A DNA stretch of 64,000 nt from an uncultured Clostridia bacterium (GCA_944384985.1 CALWVM010000002.1:185877-249876), one strand, 5' to 3'; positions 8,288 to 17,380 are shown, counted from the first letter of the stretch. Notes: generated by a model not told the origin, from the letters alone. Numbers and translations are program-made.

Positions 8288-8998
8288 ATGGCAATGCTTG
8301 AAGTCAAGGATCTGGAGGTTTGCTACGGCGTTATCCGCGCGGTCAAAGGTGTTTCCTTCTCGGTCGAACAGGGAGAAATCATCGCTTTGATCGGTGCGAA
8401 CGGCGCCGGAAAAACTACGATTTTGCACACTATCACGGGGTTGATTCCTGCAAAAAGCGGCAGTATCGTTTTTGAAGGAAAAGAGCTTACCAAAACACCC
8501 GCGCACAAAATCGTGGCGATGGGTATGGCGCACGTTCCAGAGGGCAGACGTGTGTTTCAGCAGTTAACTGTGTTGGAAAATTTGCGCCTCGGTGCGTATA
8601 CACGCAAGGACAAAGCAGAAGTACGTGAGTCGCTTGAAAAAGTATATGCGCGCTTTCCGCGTCTTGAGGAACGCAAAAACCAGATCGCAGGCACGCTTTC
8701 CGGCGGTGAGCAGCAAATGCTTGCCATGGGCAGAGCTTTGATGAGCAATCCGCGCATCATTTTGATGGATGAGCCTTCAATGGGGCTTTCCCCGCTGCTG
8801 GTTTCTGAAATTTTCGACATTATCCGCGTAATCAGCGAGAGCGGTACAACTGTCCTGCTGGTTGAGCAGAATGCAAAGAAGGCATTAGCCATTGCAGACC
8901 GTGCCTATGTTTTGGAGACTGGCACGATTACGCTTTCCGGCAAAGCGTCAGATTTGATGCATAACCCCTCCGTGCAAAAAGCCTATCTGGGCGAATAA
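8288..8998 (+). CDS. livF: Branched-chain amino acid ABC transporter ATPase LivF
   Basis: Second ATPase, 236 residues: Walker A GANGAGKTT (near 38), signature LSGGEQQMLAMGRAL, Walker B IILMDEPSMGLSP, H-loop LVEQNA. Ribosome site AGGAGGGT lies directly before ATG 8288. It completes the five-gene transporter, and the cytidylate-kinase-like gene follows 21 bp later. Confidence 0.96.
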   Translation: MAMLEVKDLEVCYGVIRAVKGVSFSVEQGEIIALIGANGAGKTTILHTITGLIPAKSGSIVFEGKELTKTPAHKIVAMGMAHVPEGRRVFQQLTVLENLRLGAYTRKDKAEVRESLEKVYARFPRLEERKNQIAGTLSGGEQQMLAMGRALMSNPRIILMDEPSMGLSPLLVSEIFDIIRVISESGTTVLLVEQNAKKALAIADRAYVLETGTITLSGKASDLMHNPSVQKAYLGE

Positions 8999-9019
8999 AT
9001 CGAGAAAGGCATGGTGTTT

Positions 9020-9649
9020 ATGGGCGAAAATTATGTGATCACCATTGCAAGAGGATATGGCAGCGGCGGAAGAACCGTCGGCAAAATGCTGGCCGAACAG
9101 TTGAACATCCCATTCTATGACCGTGAGCTCTTTTATCTTGCTTCGGAGGACAGTGGCATCAATCTTTCGCTGTTCGGGGAATTGGATGAAAAGGTTCGAA
9201 AAGGTCTTTTTTCTCCGTCTACGCGTAAATATACAGGTGGTCTGATCCCACCGGAGAGCAGCGATTTTGTTTCCGATGAAAACTTGTTCAATTACCAGGC
9301 TAAAATCATCCGGGAGCTTGCAAACCGCCAGACCTGTGTGATTGTAGGACGTTGCGCAGATTTTGTGCTAAAGGGCTATGAGAATCTTGTAGACGTGCTC
9401 GTTTGGGCTCCGCTTGAAAACTGCGTGCAGAACATCATGGAAATTGAAGGCTTAAGCAGCAAAGAAGCAGAGCGTAAGATCAAAAAGATCGACAAACACA
9501 GAAGCGAGTATTACCACTACTACACAGGTCACGAGTGGAATGACGTGCGCAACTATTCTTTCTGCGTCAACAGCGGCCGTATTGGTTTTGACAAAACTGC
9601 GCAGGCGATCCGGCAGTTCGCGGAGATCAAACTGGGAAGAAGCCTGTAA
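9020..9649 (+). CDS. Cytidylate-kinase-like family protein
   Basis: Soluble P-loop protein of 209 residues matching the Cytidylate_kin2 type. The degenerate P-loop GYGSGGRTVG (near 11) has the GSGG-R-T core of the family instead of GKS/T. NIPFYDRELFYLAS and VIVGRCADFVL (near 106) are further family marks. True Cmk motifs for CMP selectivity are not evident, so the substrate is unknown. Start 9020 is favoured over ATG 9011 because GAAAGG is too close to the latter. It is the last gene of the liv transcript, just before a strong terminator; whether it is functionally tied to the transporter is open. Confidence 0.85.
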   Translation: MGENYVITIARGYGSGGRTVGKMLAEQLNIPFYDRELFYLASEDSGINLSLFGELDEKVRKGLFSPSTRKYTGGLIPPESSDFVSDENLFNYQAKIIRELANRQTCVIVGRCADFVLKGYENLVDVLVWAPLENCVQNIMEIEGLSSKEAERKIKKIDKHRSEYYHYYTGHEWNDVRNYSFCVNSGRIGFDKTAQAIRQFAEIKLGRSL

Positions 9650-9670
9650 AAAATTCAATTATCTGTAAAA

Positions 9671-9702
9671 AAGAGCACCGGCATTTTGTCGGTGCTCTTT
9701 TT
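9671..9702. terminator. Bidirectional terminator between the liv operon and yfhO
   Basis: GAGCACCG / CGGTGCTC stem flanked by six A upstream and five T downstream, so it can stop transcripts from both the plus-strand liv operon and the minus-strand membrane protein gene. Confidence 0.92.
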
Positions 9703-9724
9703 CATCTGCTTTTATGAAATGAGA

Positions 9725-12550
9725 TCATGGTTTAGGATTGGAATCGTTCTTTGGATCCTCAACAATAATATCCAGATCCAGATATTCCGCGATGAAGTCA
9801 TCCGTTTTATTTTTGCGTACTGGCGATGGAAGCGTCTCTTCACTTGAAAGTGAATCCCATTTTTTTGTGTATTTCGGCTTATACCAAAGCCATTCACGGC
9901 GGCGGCAGATCACGAGGAATGTTCCGAATATGATCGCAATGCAAGTTACGATGCTGCCGGTGTAAAGCCCGGCAGAAACATAGCGCAATGTGATCTCATG
10001 TTCGCCTCCTCCGATCCTGAAGCCCAAAAGTCCTTCGGAGACGGCGAGGATATCCGCATCATAAACCGGCTGGCCATCCACAAAGACCTGCCAGTTTTTA
10101 TCGTAGGGGATAGAAGTATAAACAATCTCGTTTTCACCGGCTGTCAGCGTTCCGTGTAAATACGTGTCGCTGTAAGCGTCCAGCGTCAACGCGCCGTCTG
10201 CGAGCGTTTCATATCCAGCTTCAAAAGCGGCGGTGTCCAGTGTGTATGCATAAAACTCCATGGTCCCGTCCTGCACCGAGCTTTTTAAGGAAACATCGGC
10301 ATAAATCGTTTCACCGGCGTTGTGCACACCCAGATCCAGAATATATCCCTCCGACGGGGTAACAGATTTGGAAAAGAGGTTGGATGAGAAAGTGACCGAC
10401 TCCGCATTATCGGACTGAACATAGATATAGACATTTCCTGTGGCTTGCGGCGTAAATTCTAAGGTGAAACCAGCGCCGGCAGACTCCGAAATCTTGCGAT
10501 AGGTGATGAAGCCGTTTTCCACTTCGCCCTCTAAAAATTCTTCAATGTTGTTATAGCTGATGTAATCCACATGGAGTTTCTGGAATACAGACGGAATCCC
10601 TGTTGCCGCTGCAAACCAGTTCTGCTGCGCTTCAAACGGGTCATCCGTTGTGCCGGCGTCCCAGGACGCAACATCCGCGTTGCACGCGAACGCAATCGGC
10701 AGGGCATACAGATTTTCATAGGCGGTAAAGCCTTCCGTGGAGAACAGTCGGCGATAAAACTGGGTGCTCATCTCGCTGTTATCGTTGTCTACAATGTATT
10801 TCAGCCCGAACATCGCGTTATAAACAGGCGTTTGCAGGTGATAGGTATAGCTGTTGATGTAATTGCTGAACAGCCCTACGTCGCTTTGCAAATTTGCCGT
10901 TTTTTCATATGCCATGGAAGAGAAGACAGATACACCATTGTAGTTGTACCAGCTCGGGTCCATACGCGTGCGCAGATTTGTAAGTTCCATACGGTAAAAA
11001 CCGCCGTCATATTCGTCCAACTGCGATTTCAGTTCGCGGAAATCCTGATAATCCGACGTGTAATTGGTTTTGGACTGATTCATCGAATATTTATTGGTAT
11101 CGGCAAGCGCGATCTCTGAAAGCACCGTACATAGCAACAGAACAGAGACGGCAGAAGCCGCATATTTTTTATTCTGGAATATGCGCAGAATAACCACATA
11201 GCCTACTGCAAACACAAGGCTTAACAGCAGCGAAATGTCGTCAACGTTTTTGGATGTCAATTCCTCAACGAAGATAATGAATATCACAAGCGCTACACCC
11301 GCGCCGAGGATCTGCCGCATGGAGAAAGTACGGATCTGCGTAAATGCACGATAAGCCATGCGCAGCAGAATAAACGAATACATAAACGAAAACCGGTACG
11401 GCAAATCATTCGGAAAATGAAGCCCGTGCCAGAAGAAGTTCAGGACGTTGACGTCGAAGCTCAAATATAAAAAACCGAGCAGGCAAATGTGCGCCGCCTT
11501 TTCGCGTGCAGGGATGGTTTTGCAGAACAGATACAGCGGAACAAGGATCAGGGTTAAAATACCGCAATAAACGTTCGGCAGAACGTCCGTACCGCTGCTG
11601 CGGATGGTCGGGTCGGTCGCCGCAAGGTGATTGGCAAGAAAATCGAATACGGAAAAATACTTTTGCAGTTTTTCCGGCGCTGAACCCGACGTTGCCGAGC
11701 TGGCGGACAGCACCTCGATCAGCGGGAACAGCAACACACAGCACAAGGACACGGCAAGGACCGAATAAAATGCGAATTTCCAGCCCGCACAGAAAAAGAC
11801 AGAATTTTTTAACCTTTTCACGATGGAAGGCTTCGGTTCGCCCTCGAGGACCGGGTGAAATTTTTCAGTCAGAGAATATTTCGAATAATAAAACGTCAGG
11901 AAGTAGAGCACCGCGAATATGCAGACCATATATGCCATGTAATAATTTGTGATAAAACATAGCGCCAGAGAAATGCAGTAAAGCCCGGGTTTGCCGCGGC
12001 GGATGATATTTTCAATCCCCAAAATCACCAGCGGGAACAGATACATGGCGTCCAACCACATTACGTTCCAGTAGTAGGCAACAAAATATCCGCAAAAGGC
12101 ATACAAAACGCCGAAAGCAGCAATGCTTGCGTCCTCACGCCCTGTGGTGGATTTGAGATAATATGCAAACGTGCAGGCGGATGCGACCGATTTGAGCAGA
12201 ATCATCAAAGAGATCGCTTCCGGAATATTTTCATGCCCAAAGAGGAAAATCAACAGGGTAAACGGGCTCGAAAGATAGTTGAGAAAGTTCCCGAGGAAAT
12301 TGCCGCCAAGACCCGATTCCCACGAATACAGAAGCGAGCCGCCTTCCGTAACACGGTCGTACAGTTCAGCGAACAGCGGACCATACTGGTGATACAGATC
12401 CATACGCAAAATGGTCATATCCCCAAACGGAACCAAATCAAAGCAAAAATACACAAGTGTCATAATCCCGGCGGCGCAAAGCCCCGCAAGGAACACAAAA
12501 CGGTTGCGGTAAAAAACGGATTTTTCGGTTCGCACTTTCTCTTTCGCCAT
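9725..12550 (-). CDS. YfhO family multi-spanning membrane protein
   Basis: Large integral membrane protein, 941 residues. About a dozen hydrophobic segments occupy residues 20-530; the first external loop has the family motif DLYHQYGPLFAELYDR and a nearby Asp/Tyr-rich stretch LDAMYLFPLVILG. The rest is a soluble region rich in beta-strand followed by one last membrane segment (IVTCIAIIFGTFLVI) and a charged tail. YfhO proteins are GT-C-like glycosyltransferases that decorate lipoteichoic acid or other wall polymers. Start ATG 12550 has GAGGAATG upstream; a longer frame to 12697 would run through the promoter and is rejected. Single-gene transcript, divergent from spoIIIA. Confidence 0.85.
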   Translation of the reverse strand: MAKEKVRTEKSVFYRNRFVFLAGLCAAGIMTLVYFCFDLVPFGDMTILRMDLYHQYGPLFAELYDRVTEGGSLLYSWESGLGGNFLGNFLNYLSSPFTLLIFLFGHENIPEAISLMILLKSVASACTFAYYLKSTTGREDASIAAFGVLYAFCGYFVAYYWNVMWLDAMYLFPLVILGIENIIRRGKPGLYCISLALCFITNYYMAYMVCIFAVLYFLTFYYSKYSLTEKFHPVLEGEPKPSIVKRLKNSVFFCAGWKFAFYSVLAVSLCCVLLFPLIEVLSASSATSGSAPEKLQKYFSVFDFLANHLAATDPTIRSSGTDVLPNVYCGILTLILVPLYLFCKTIPAREKAAHICLLGFLYLSFDVNVLNFFWHGLHFPNDLPYRFSFMYSFILLRMAYRAFTQIRTFSMRQILGAGVALVIFIIFVEELTSKNVDDISLLLSLVFAVGYVVILRIFQNKKYAASAVSVLLLCTVLSEIALADTNKYSMNQSKTNYTSDYQDFRELKSQLDEYDGGFYRMELTNLRTRMDPSWYNYNGVSVFSSMAYEKTANLQSDVGLFSNYINSYTYHLQTPVYNAMFGLKYIVDNDNSEMSTQFYRRLFSTEGFTAYENLYALPIAFACNADVASWDAGTTDDPFEAQQNWFAAATGIPSVFQKLHVDYISYNNIEEFLEGEVENGFITYRKISESAGAGFTLEFTPQATGNVYIYVQSDNAESVTFSSNLFSKSVTPSEGYILDLGVHNAGETIYADVSLKSSVQDGTMEFYAYTLDTAAFEAGYETLADGALTLDAYSDTYLHGTLTAGENEIVYTSIPYDKNWQVFVDGQPVYDADILAVSEGLLGFRIGGGEHEITLRYVSAGLYTGSIVTCIAIIFGTFLVICRRREWLWYKPKYTKKWDSLSSEETLPSPVRKNKTDDFIAEYLDLDIIVEDPKNDSNPKP

Positions 12551-12580
12551 AGCCACATTCCTCGAAATTAACTTGTTTTC

Positions 12581-12609
12581 AGTATACCACAGGCGGCTTT
12601 CTCTTGCAA
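12581..12609 (-). promoter_or_regulatory. Sigma-A promoter of the yfhO-type gene
   Basis: On the minus strand TTGCAA (12604-12609), 17-bp spacer, TATACT (12581-12586). The -35 overlaps a perfect 6-1-6 palindrome CAAGAAATTCTTG at 12607-12619, a possible operator in this divergent intergenic region. Confidence 0.75.
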
Positions 12610-12666
12610 GAAATTCTTGTTCTATTTCGGGACAAGTAACCATATATTGAAGTGAGGTGAACGAGA

Positions 12667-13704
12667 ATGAGCATGCAAGAGGAAACCGGGCTTTCACAGG
12701 TGCTTATGATCCTGCCGGCACGCTTACAGGAAATGCTTCGTCGCGTCAGCAGCAATATGGCTGCCTCTCTTTCAGAGATCCGTCTGCGCAGCGGTCGGCC
12801 CGTTGTGCTCGTGACACCGCAAAATCAGTATTTCCTGACAGCCGGCGGAAAAACCACCTGTATTTGCTCCGACAATCTGCCAACCGTTTCAGAAGCTGAG
12901 ATCTCCGATATTGTCGCACGCGCCTGTGGATTTTCGGTACACAGCCACCAGGAGGAACTGAAAAACGGTTTTTTAACACTGCCGGGCGGGCATCGCATAG
13001 GTGTCTGCGGCACCGCCGTGCGGCAAAACGGCAGCGTTGCGGGGCTTCGCAGCCCGACTGCGCTGAACATTCGCATTGCTAGAGTCATCCGTGGCGCGGC
13101 GCAGGAGGTCCTGCACGCCTGTTTTCAGGCAGGCCTTCAAAATATCCTTTTAGCCGGCCCGCCGATGAGCGGTAAGACCACGGTACTGCGCGATTTGGCA
13201 ATCCAGATCTCCCAAGGTTTTTCCGGACGTCTTTACACCTGTGCCGTAATCGATGCTCGCGCCGAATTGTTCCCGGAAAACATCGGCGGTGATTTGTCCT
13301 CAGCTTTCCTCGGAGACGTTTTATATGGCTACGAAAAAGCGGAAGGCATTGCGCAGGCAGTACGCACCCTTTCGCCGGATATGGTATTCTGCGACGAGAT
13401 CGGTTCGCGTGAAGACGCACAGGCAATCCTGCAAGGATGCCGCAGCGGTGTTCATTTTGCAGCGACTGCGCACGCCGAGACGCCGGAAGATCTCGAAAAG
13501 CGGGATGGGATACGGGAACTGCTTGCCGACGGCTGCATACAAACCGTTTTGTTTTTAGGGACGGGTGTGAACGTTGGCAAGATCCGCAAAACGGTTCGGG
13601 TTGGTGAACAGGATGCTCAAAGCGGCGGGACTTTTGCTGATTCTGGCAATATGCATTTGGACGGGCGCTTACTTTTCCGCACAGGTAAGCAGACGTCCGC
13701 GTGA
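12667..13704 (+). CDS. spoIIIAA: Stage III sporulation protein AA, secretion-type ATPase
   Basis: Cytoplasmic ATPase of the mother-cell SpoIIIA complex that builds the channel feeding the forespore; related to type II/IV secretion ATPases. 345 residues. Visible: the N-terminal recognition part (SLSEIRLRSGRPVVL), the glycine-rich block near 99 (LPGGHRIGVCGTA), Walker A GPPMSGKTT (near 165) and Walker B-like PDMVFCDEIGSREDA (near 238). GAGGTGA lies 7 bases before ATG 12667. The C-terminus runs about 30-40 residues past the usual end and overlaps spoIIIAB by 92 bp, an odd arrangement. First gene of the eight-gene operon. Confidence 0.95.
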   Translation: MSMQEETGLSQVLMILPARLQEMLRRVSSNMAASLSEIRLRSGRPVVLVTPQNQYFLTAGGKTTCICSDNLPTVSEAEISDIVARACGFSVHSHQEELKNGFLTLPGGHRIGVCGTAVRQNGSVAGLRSPTALNIRIARVIRGAAQEVLHACFQAGLQNILLAGPPMSGKTTVLRDLAIQISQGFSGRLYTCAVIDARAELFPENIGGDLSSAFLGDVLYGYEKAEGIAQAVRTLSPDMVFCDEIGSREDAQAILQGCRSGVHFAATAHAETPEDLEKRDGIRELLADGCIQTVLFLGTGVNVGKIRKTVRVGEQDAQSGGTFADSGNMHLDGRLLFRTGKQTSA

Positions 13705-14125
13705 AATTGAACGGTTTATCCGGCTGTTTACGGCAATCCGAAGCGAGATCGATTTTGCGCTTCGCCCAACAGGTGCGCTGCTTCAAAAGCTGGCCTCGCA
13801 AGCGGAGTTTTCGGATTTCCGCTTTCTTCAAACTGTAAACCGCCTGTTCCAGAACGGTGAGACCTTACAGCGCGCCTGGGCGCGCGCCGTGGAGGAACTG
13901 CAAAATTCCGGTGCATTACATAACGAGGAGATCGCGCTCATCCGTGCATTTTGTTCCGCTTTCGGCAGTACGGACCGCGCCGGACAAAGCGCAAATTGCG
14001 CTTATTTCATTGCGCAGCTGGAAGCGCGCGAAGAACTGGCGCAAGCAGCAAGGCGAAAGAAATCCGGGCTTTACCGCATGCTTGGCGTGCTCGGCGGCGT
14101 TTTTTTGGTGATTCTCTTCTTGTAA
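13613..14125 (+). CDS. spoIIIAB: Stage III sporulation protein AB
   Basis: 170 residues, matching the family length from this start. One N-terminal membrane segment (LKAAGLLLILAICIW), a helical middle, and a C-terminal hydrophobic segment (GVLGGVFLVILFL); it resembles the GspF-type platform protein of secretion systems. The frame is open upstream to 13574, but ATG 13613 gives the conserved N-terminus. It lies 92 bp inside the end of spoIIIAA in another frame. Confidence 0.92.
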   Translation: MLKAAGLLLILAICIWTGAYFSAQVSRRPREIERFIRLFTAIRSEIDFALRPTGALLQKLASQAEFSDFRFLQTVNRLFQNGETLQRAWARAVEELQNSGALHNEEIALIRAFCSAFGSTDRAGQSANCAYFIAQLEAREELAQAARRKKSGLYRMLGVLGGVFLVILFL

Positions 14126-14147
14126 TACGTAAGCGGTCGGAGGAAAT

Positions 14148-14342
14148 ATGGAAATCGAATTTATTTTTAAAATTGCCGCGATCGGCATTATCGTAGCTTT
14201 GCTCAATCAGGTGCTTTCCAAATCCGGACGAGAGGAATACGCTATGTTGACCGTACTTGCCGGGATCATCCTGATCGCGGTCATGCTCCTGCCGCAGTTG
14301 AGCAATCTGTATGAGATCGTGCGCTCGACATTTGATTTGTAA
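14148..14342 (+). CDS. spoIIIAC: Stage III sporulation protein AC
   Basis: 64-residue membrane protein with two hydrophobic segments (IFKIAAIGIIVALLN and LTVLAGIILIAVMLL) joined by the conserved SKSGREEYA loop. GGAGG precedes the ATG at six bases. Directly abuts spoIIIAD without a gap. Confidence 0.95.
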   Translation: MEIEFIFKIAAIGIIVALLNQVLSKSGREEYAMLTVLAGIILIAVMLLPQLSNLYEIVRSTFDL

Positions 14343-14726
14343 ATGCTTAAAATCATCGGAATGTGTACGGCGGCGCTTGCCGTCATCGTGATCTTGAAAA
14401 ATGTGCGGTCGGAATATGCGTTTTTCCTGAAGCTCGCTGTGCTACTGCTTTTGGGCATGTCCGTTGTAGGCATAGCAGCGGAAGCGGTCGGGCAGCTGCA
14501 GGAAATGGGCACGCAGGCCGGGATCGACAGCGACGTGCTCATGCTGCTTATTAAAGCGTTAGGACTTTGCCTGACCGCCCAGCTTGCGGCAAACCTCTGT
14601 CAGGACAGCGGGGAATCCGCTCTTGCAAGCGCCATAGAGCTTTTGGGACGCGGCGCAATTCTTTTGATGGCGCTTCCGCTTGCCGCGCAGCTGATTTCCT
14701 GGAGCCTTTCATGGATAGAAGTATAA
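14343..14726 (+). CDS. spoIIIAD: Stage III sporulation protein AD
   Basis: 127-residue integral membrane protein with about four hydrophobic stretches, paralogous in style to AC. Conserved blocks include MLKIIGMCTAALAVI at the start and LCQDSGESALASAIELLGR near residue 84. Begins on the base after the spoIIIAC stop and overlaps spoIIIAE by 16 bp. Confidence 0.94.
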   Translation: MLKIIGMCTAALAVIVILKNVRSEYAFFLKLAVLLLLGMSVVGIAAEAVGQLQEMGTQAGIDSDVLMLLIKALGLCLTAQLAANLCQDSGESALASAIELLGRGAILLMALPLAAQLISWSLSWIEV

Positions 14727-15850
14727 ACATGCGCATGCGAAAATTTGCGCTGGCAGCAGCCGTTGTCATTTTTTTATTAACCGCCACTGTCTTTCCTGCC
14801 TGTGCGGCGGAAAGCGAGCAGAACGAAGCAGAGGCTGTTTTTTCGGAACTTTATGATACACTGGACCAACAGACGCAAGTAGCGCTCGAGGAGATCGGCG
14901 TAACTTCCGGAAATTATGAGGAAATGGCTTCCCTTTCGCCGCGTAAGGTTATTACGGCGATCCTCGACCTGTTAACCGGTAAAGCTGCCGAGCCGCTTCG
15001 CTGTGTCGGATTTGTTTGTGCATTTCTGGTACTCGGAGCGGCGGCGGATGGTTTTTTACAAAAGAAAGCGTCCGTACGCACGGTTTTCTCCCTGTTTTGT
15101 GTATTATGGATCGTGTTGACTGTTTTGCAGCCGATCACCGAAAGCATGGTCGAAGCGTTTTCCGCCGTAGAACTGGGCGCAGATTTTTTACTGGCATACA
15201 TACCCGCCTTTACCGGCGTCATTGCTATGAGCGGGAAGCCACTGCTTTCCGCCGCATACAGTTCCATGATGCTTGGACTTTCCAATCTGTTGTCCTTTAT
15301 AAACAGCAAAGCGCTTTTGCCGCTTGTGCAGGCATTTTTTATGCTACATGTCGTTTCATCACTGCACGAAAAATATGCTTTTGACTCCATTACCGCATTT
15401 CTCAAGCGTGCCATCTGTATCGTACTCGGATTCGCTTCCACCATTTTTACAGGCCTGCTGACCATCAAAGGTGCGCTCGCGTCATCCGGGGACAGTGTAA
15501 CGGTTAAAGGCGTCAAAATGCTTGTCAGCGGAACGCTGCCCGTGGTCGGCAGCACGCTTTCGGAAGCTTACACCTCTGTGCTCGGGTCTATGGGGCTGAT
15601 TCAAAACGCCGTTGGTGTATTTGGGATCTTGGTCATTGTGCTCATGCATCTGCCGGTTATTCTGGAACTGCTGTTGTGGTATCTTGCGCTGACTTTTGCA
15701 GCAGCAATCGGCGGAGTACTCGGTCAAACGCAAGTGAAGAAATTGCTGGAGGGCATTGCCGCTACCGTTTCGCTGGTCAATATTTTTGTGATCTTCAACG
15801 GGTTTCTGCTGATTATTTCCACAGGCGTTATTTTGCAATTCAAGGGATGA
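14711..15850 (+). CDS. spoIIIAE: Stage III sporulation protein AE
   Basis: 379-residue polytopic membrane protein. The N-terminus has a signal-like segment (LAAAVVIFLLTATVFPACA), then a short external part, then about seven to eight membrane helices to the end. ATG 14711 follows GGAG; in-frame ATG codons at 14729 and 14735 are alternatives. An open frame back to 14567 lies inside spoIIIAD and is discarded. Part of the mother-cell side of the feeding-tube channel. Confidence 0.93.
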   Translation: MDRSINMRMRKFALAAAVVIFLLTATVFPACAAESEQNEAEAVFSELYDTLDQQTQVALEEIGVTSGNYEEMASLSPRKVITAILDLLTGKAAEPLRCVGFVCAFLVLGAAADGFLQKKASVRTVFSLFCVLWIVLTVLQPITESMVEAFSAVELGADFLLAYIPAFTGVIAMSGKPLLSAAYSSMMLGLSNLLSFINSKALLPLVQAFFMLHVVSSLHEKYAFDSITAFLKRAICIVLGFASTIFTGLLTIKGALASSGDSVTVKGVKMLVSGTLPVVGSTLSEAYTSVLGSMGLIQNAVGVFGILVIVLMHLPVILELLLWYLALTFAAAIGGVLGQTQVKKLLEGIAATVSLVNIFVIFNGFLLIISTGVILQFKG

Positions 15851-15854
15851 CAAA

Positions 15855-16304
15855 ATGGATACCATTCGAAGCTGGGCTGTTACGATCTGCGTTTTTTCCG
15901 TTCTGGTTTTGCTGTTCCGAATGCTGTTTCCGGCCGGAAACGTCAAGCGGGCAGGTGAAACGCTTATTGCGCTGTTGATGGTCTTTATGCTGGTAAGTCC
16001 TTTTGCAAAGCTGTTTCGCGCAGGGCAGCTGACTTTTCCCGAACTGCAGGAGGAAGATGTGTATGAAGTCGGGCAGGAACAAGTATATGCAAACGCGCTC
16101 CAAAAGACCATCACCGAGCAACTTTCCGCCGCAGGAATCGAGATCGAGGAAATCGCTTTGCAAACGGAACTGGATACGCAAAATTATCTGGTGCTTTCCG
16201 AGGTACGGCTGGTAACCGATTCTGATAAAAACGATGATGAAATCCGAGCGTGTCTGGAGAATTCTCTCGGGATACCTGAAGAAATCGTCACGATCGAAAG
16301 GTGA
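15855..16304 (+). CDS. spoIIIAF: Stage III sporulation protein AF
   Basis: 149 residues: two membrane segments near the N-terminus (VTICVFSVLVLLFRMLF and TLIALLMVFMLVSPF) and a soluble domain facing the intermembrane space. Family-typical size and gene position, four bases after spoIIIAE. Confidence 0.92.
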   Translation: MDTIRSWAVTICVFSVLVLLFRMLFPAGNVKRAGETLIALLMVFMLVSPFAKLFRAGQLTFPELQEEDVYEVGQEQVYANALQKTITEQLSAAGIEIEEIALQTELDTQNYLVLSEVRLVTDSDKNDDEIRACLENSLGIPEEIVTIER

Positions 16305-16307
16305 ACT

Positions 16308-16850
16308 ATGGAAGCGCTGCAGAAGCTGAAAACAAGATTGAAAAACGAAAAAAAGGTATGGATTCCTGTTTGTATCGGCATTTTGGGCATCGCACTGCTG
16401 GCACTTTCCGAATTTTTGCCGCAGGAACAGGAATCCTCTGTTGAAACAGCGGTCAATTCGACCGACGATGCGGCATATTGCACAGAACTTGAGAACCGCT
16501 TATCCGCAGTCATTGCCGATGTGGAAAATGTCGGGCGGGTACGTGTGCTGCTCACACTTGAAGGGTCCGCCGAAACCATATACGCCACAGACGTCAGCGT
16601 CCAAAGCGAACAGGAGGGAGATACCGTTTCGGAAAGACGGGATTCGGAATATGTGCTTATCGATGATTCCGGGGGCGATTCCGGCATGGTCCTGCGAACA
16701 CAGACGCCAAAGGTGCAAGGCGTGATCGTCGTCTGCGACGGCGCAAACCTGCCGGAGGTTGCAAGCCAGGTCACCCGGGCGGTCAGTACGGCGCTTGGCG
16801 TCGGAACAGACCGCGTCAGCGTATTGAAAATGAAACCTGAGGAGGAATAA
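16308..16850 (+). CDS. spoIIIAG: Stage III sporulation protein AG
   Basis: 180 residues: a single membrane anchor (VWIPVCIGILGIALLAL, near 20-36) and a soluble ring-building motif domain (ENRLSAVIADVENVGRVRV, then VVCDGANLPEVASQVTRAV). SpoIIIAG forms the large ring of the feeding tube in the intermembrane space. Three bases follow the spoIIIAF stop. Confidence 0.94.
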   Translation: MEALQKLKTRLKNEKKVWIPVCIGILGIALLALSEFLPQEQESSVETAVNSTDDAAYCTELENRLSAVIADVENVGRVRVLLTLEGSAETIYATDVSVQSEQEGDTVSERRDSEYVLIDDSGGDSGMVLRTQTPKVQGVIVVCDGANLPEVASQVTRAVSTALGVGTDRVSVLKMKPEEE

Positions 16851-16852
16851 AT

Positions 16853-17380
16853 ATGTCCAAAACCATCAGCAAACGCCAAATCGTTTTTTTCGGTCTGGTC
16901 ATTGCGCTCGGCGCTGCACTTTATGTAAACTGGTACTATACGCGCCCCGTAAATGAGATCCAGCAAAGCGTACAGGCTGAGACGACCGCTGAAGCAAACC
17001 TTGGGCAGGCGCAATACGTCAATGCAGAAGGCGGCGAGGACTATTTTGCAACTGCGGAACTCAACCGTTCCAAGGCACACGATGAAGCCAAAGCAACTTT
17101 GCAGGCGGTCATCGACGATGCAAACGCTGACGCAGAAAGCAAACAAGAAGCACAATCCGCTCTGGAAGAGCTTTCTGCGAATATCAAAGCGGAGGCGGAG
17201 ATCGAAAATCTGATTACGGCAAAAACCGGCGGAAAAGCGCTGGTTTCACTTGGGGACACGGCGGAAGTTGTGCTTGCCGCAGGCACGCTCAATGACACGA
17301 GCGCCGTACAGGTGAAGGAAATCGTGATCAATAAAACAGGACTGACAGCAGAAAAAATTACGATTGTTGAAGCAAAATAG
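16853..17380 (+). CDS. spoIIIAH: Stage III sporulation protein AH
   Basis: 175 residues: N-terminal anchor (QIVFFGLVIALGAALYVNW) and a C-terminal YscJ/FliF-like domain (LSANIKAEAEIENLI, then VQVKEIVINKTGLTAEKI) that pairs with forespore SpoIIQ. Ribosome site GAGGAATA leads into the ATG. It ends the operon; a separate promoter for asp23 begins at the next base. Confidence 0.94.
   Translation: MSKTISKRQIVFFGLVIALGAALYVNWYYTRPVNEIQQSVQAETTAEANLGQAQYVNAEGGEDYFATAELNRSKAHDEAKATLQAVIDDANADAESKQEAQSALEELSANIKAEAEIENLITAKTGGKALVSLGDTAEVVLAAGTLNDTSAVQVKEIVINKTGLTAEKITIVEAK

Noticed and set aside
12620-12648. Sigma-E-like promoter TTCTATT-14-CATATATT before spoIIIAA
   Set aside because: The start would fall inside the ribosome site at about 12655, and the -35 match is poor, so the real spoIIIA promoter is not resolved.
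16184-17155. 323-codon minus-strand open frame
   Set aside because: Antisense to spoIIIAF-AG-AH; serine-rich translation without family features.
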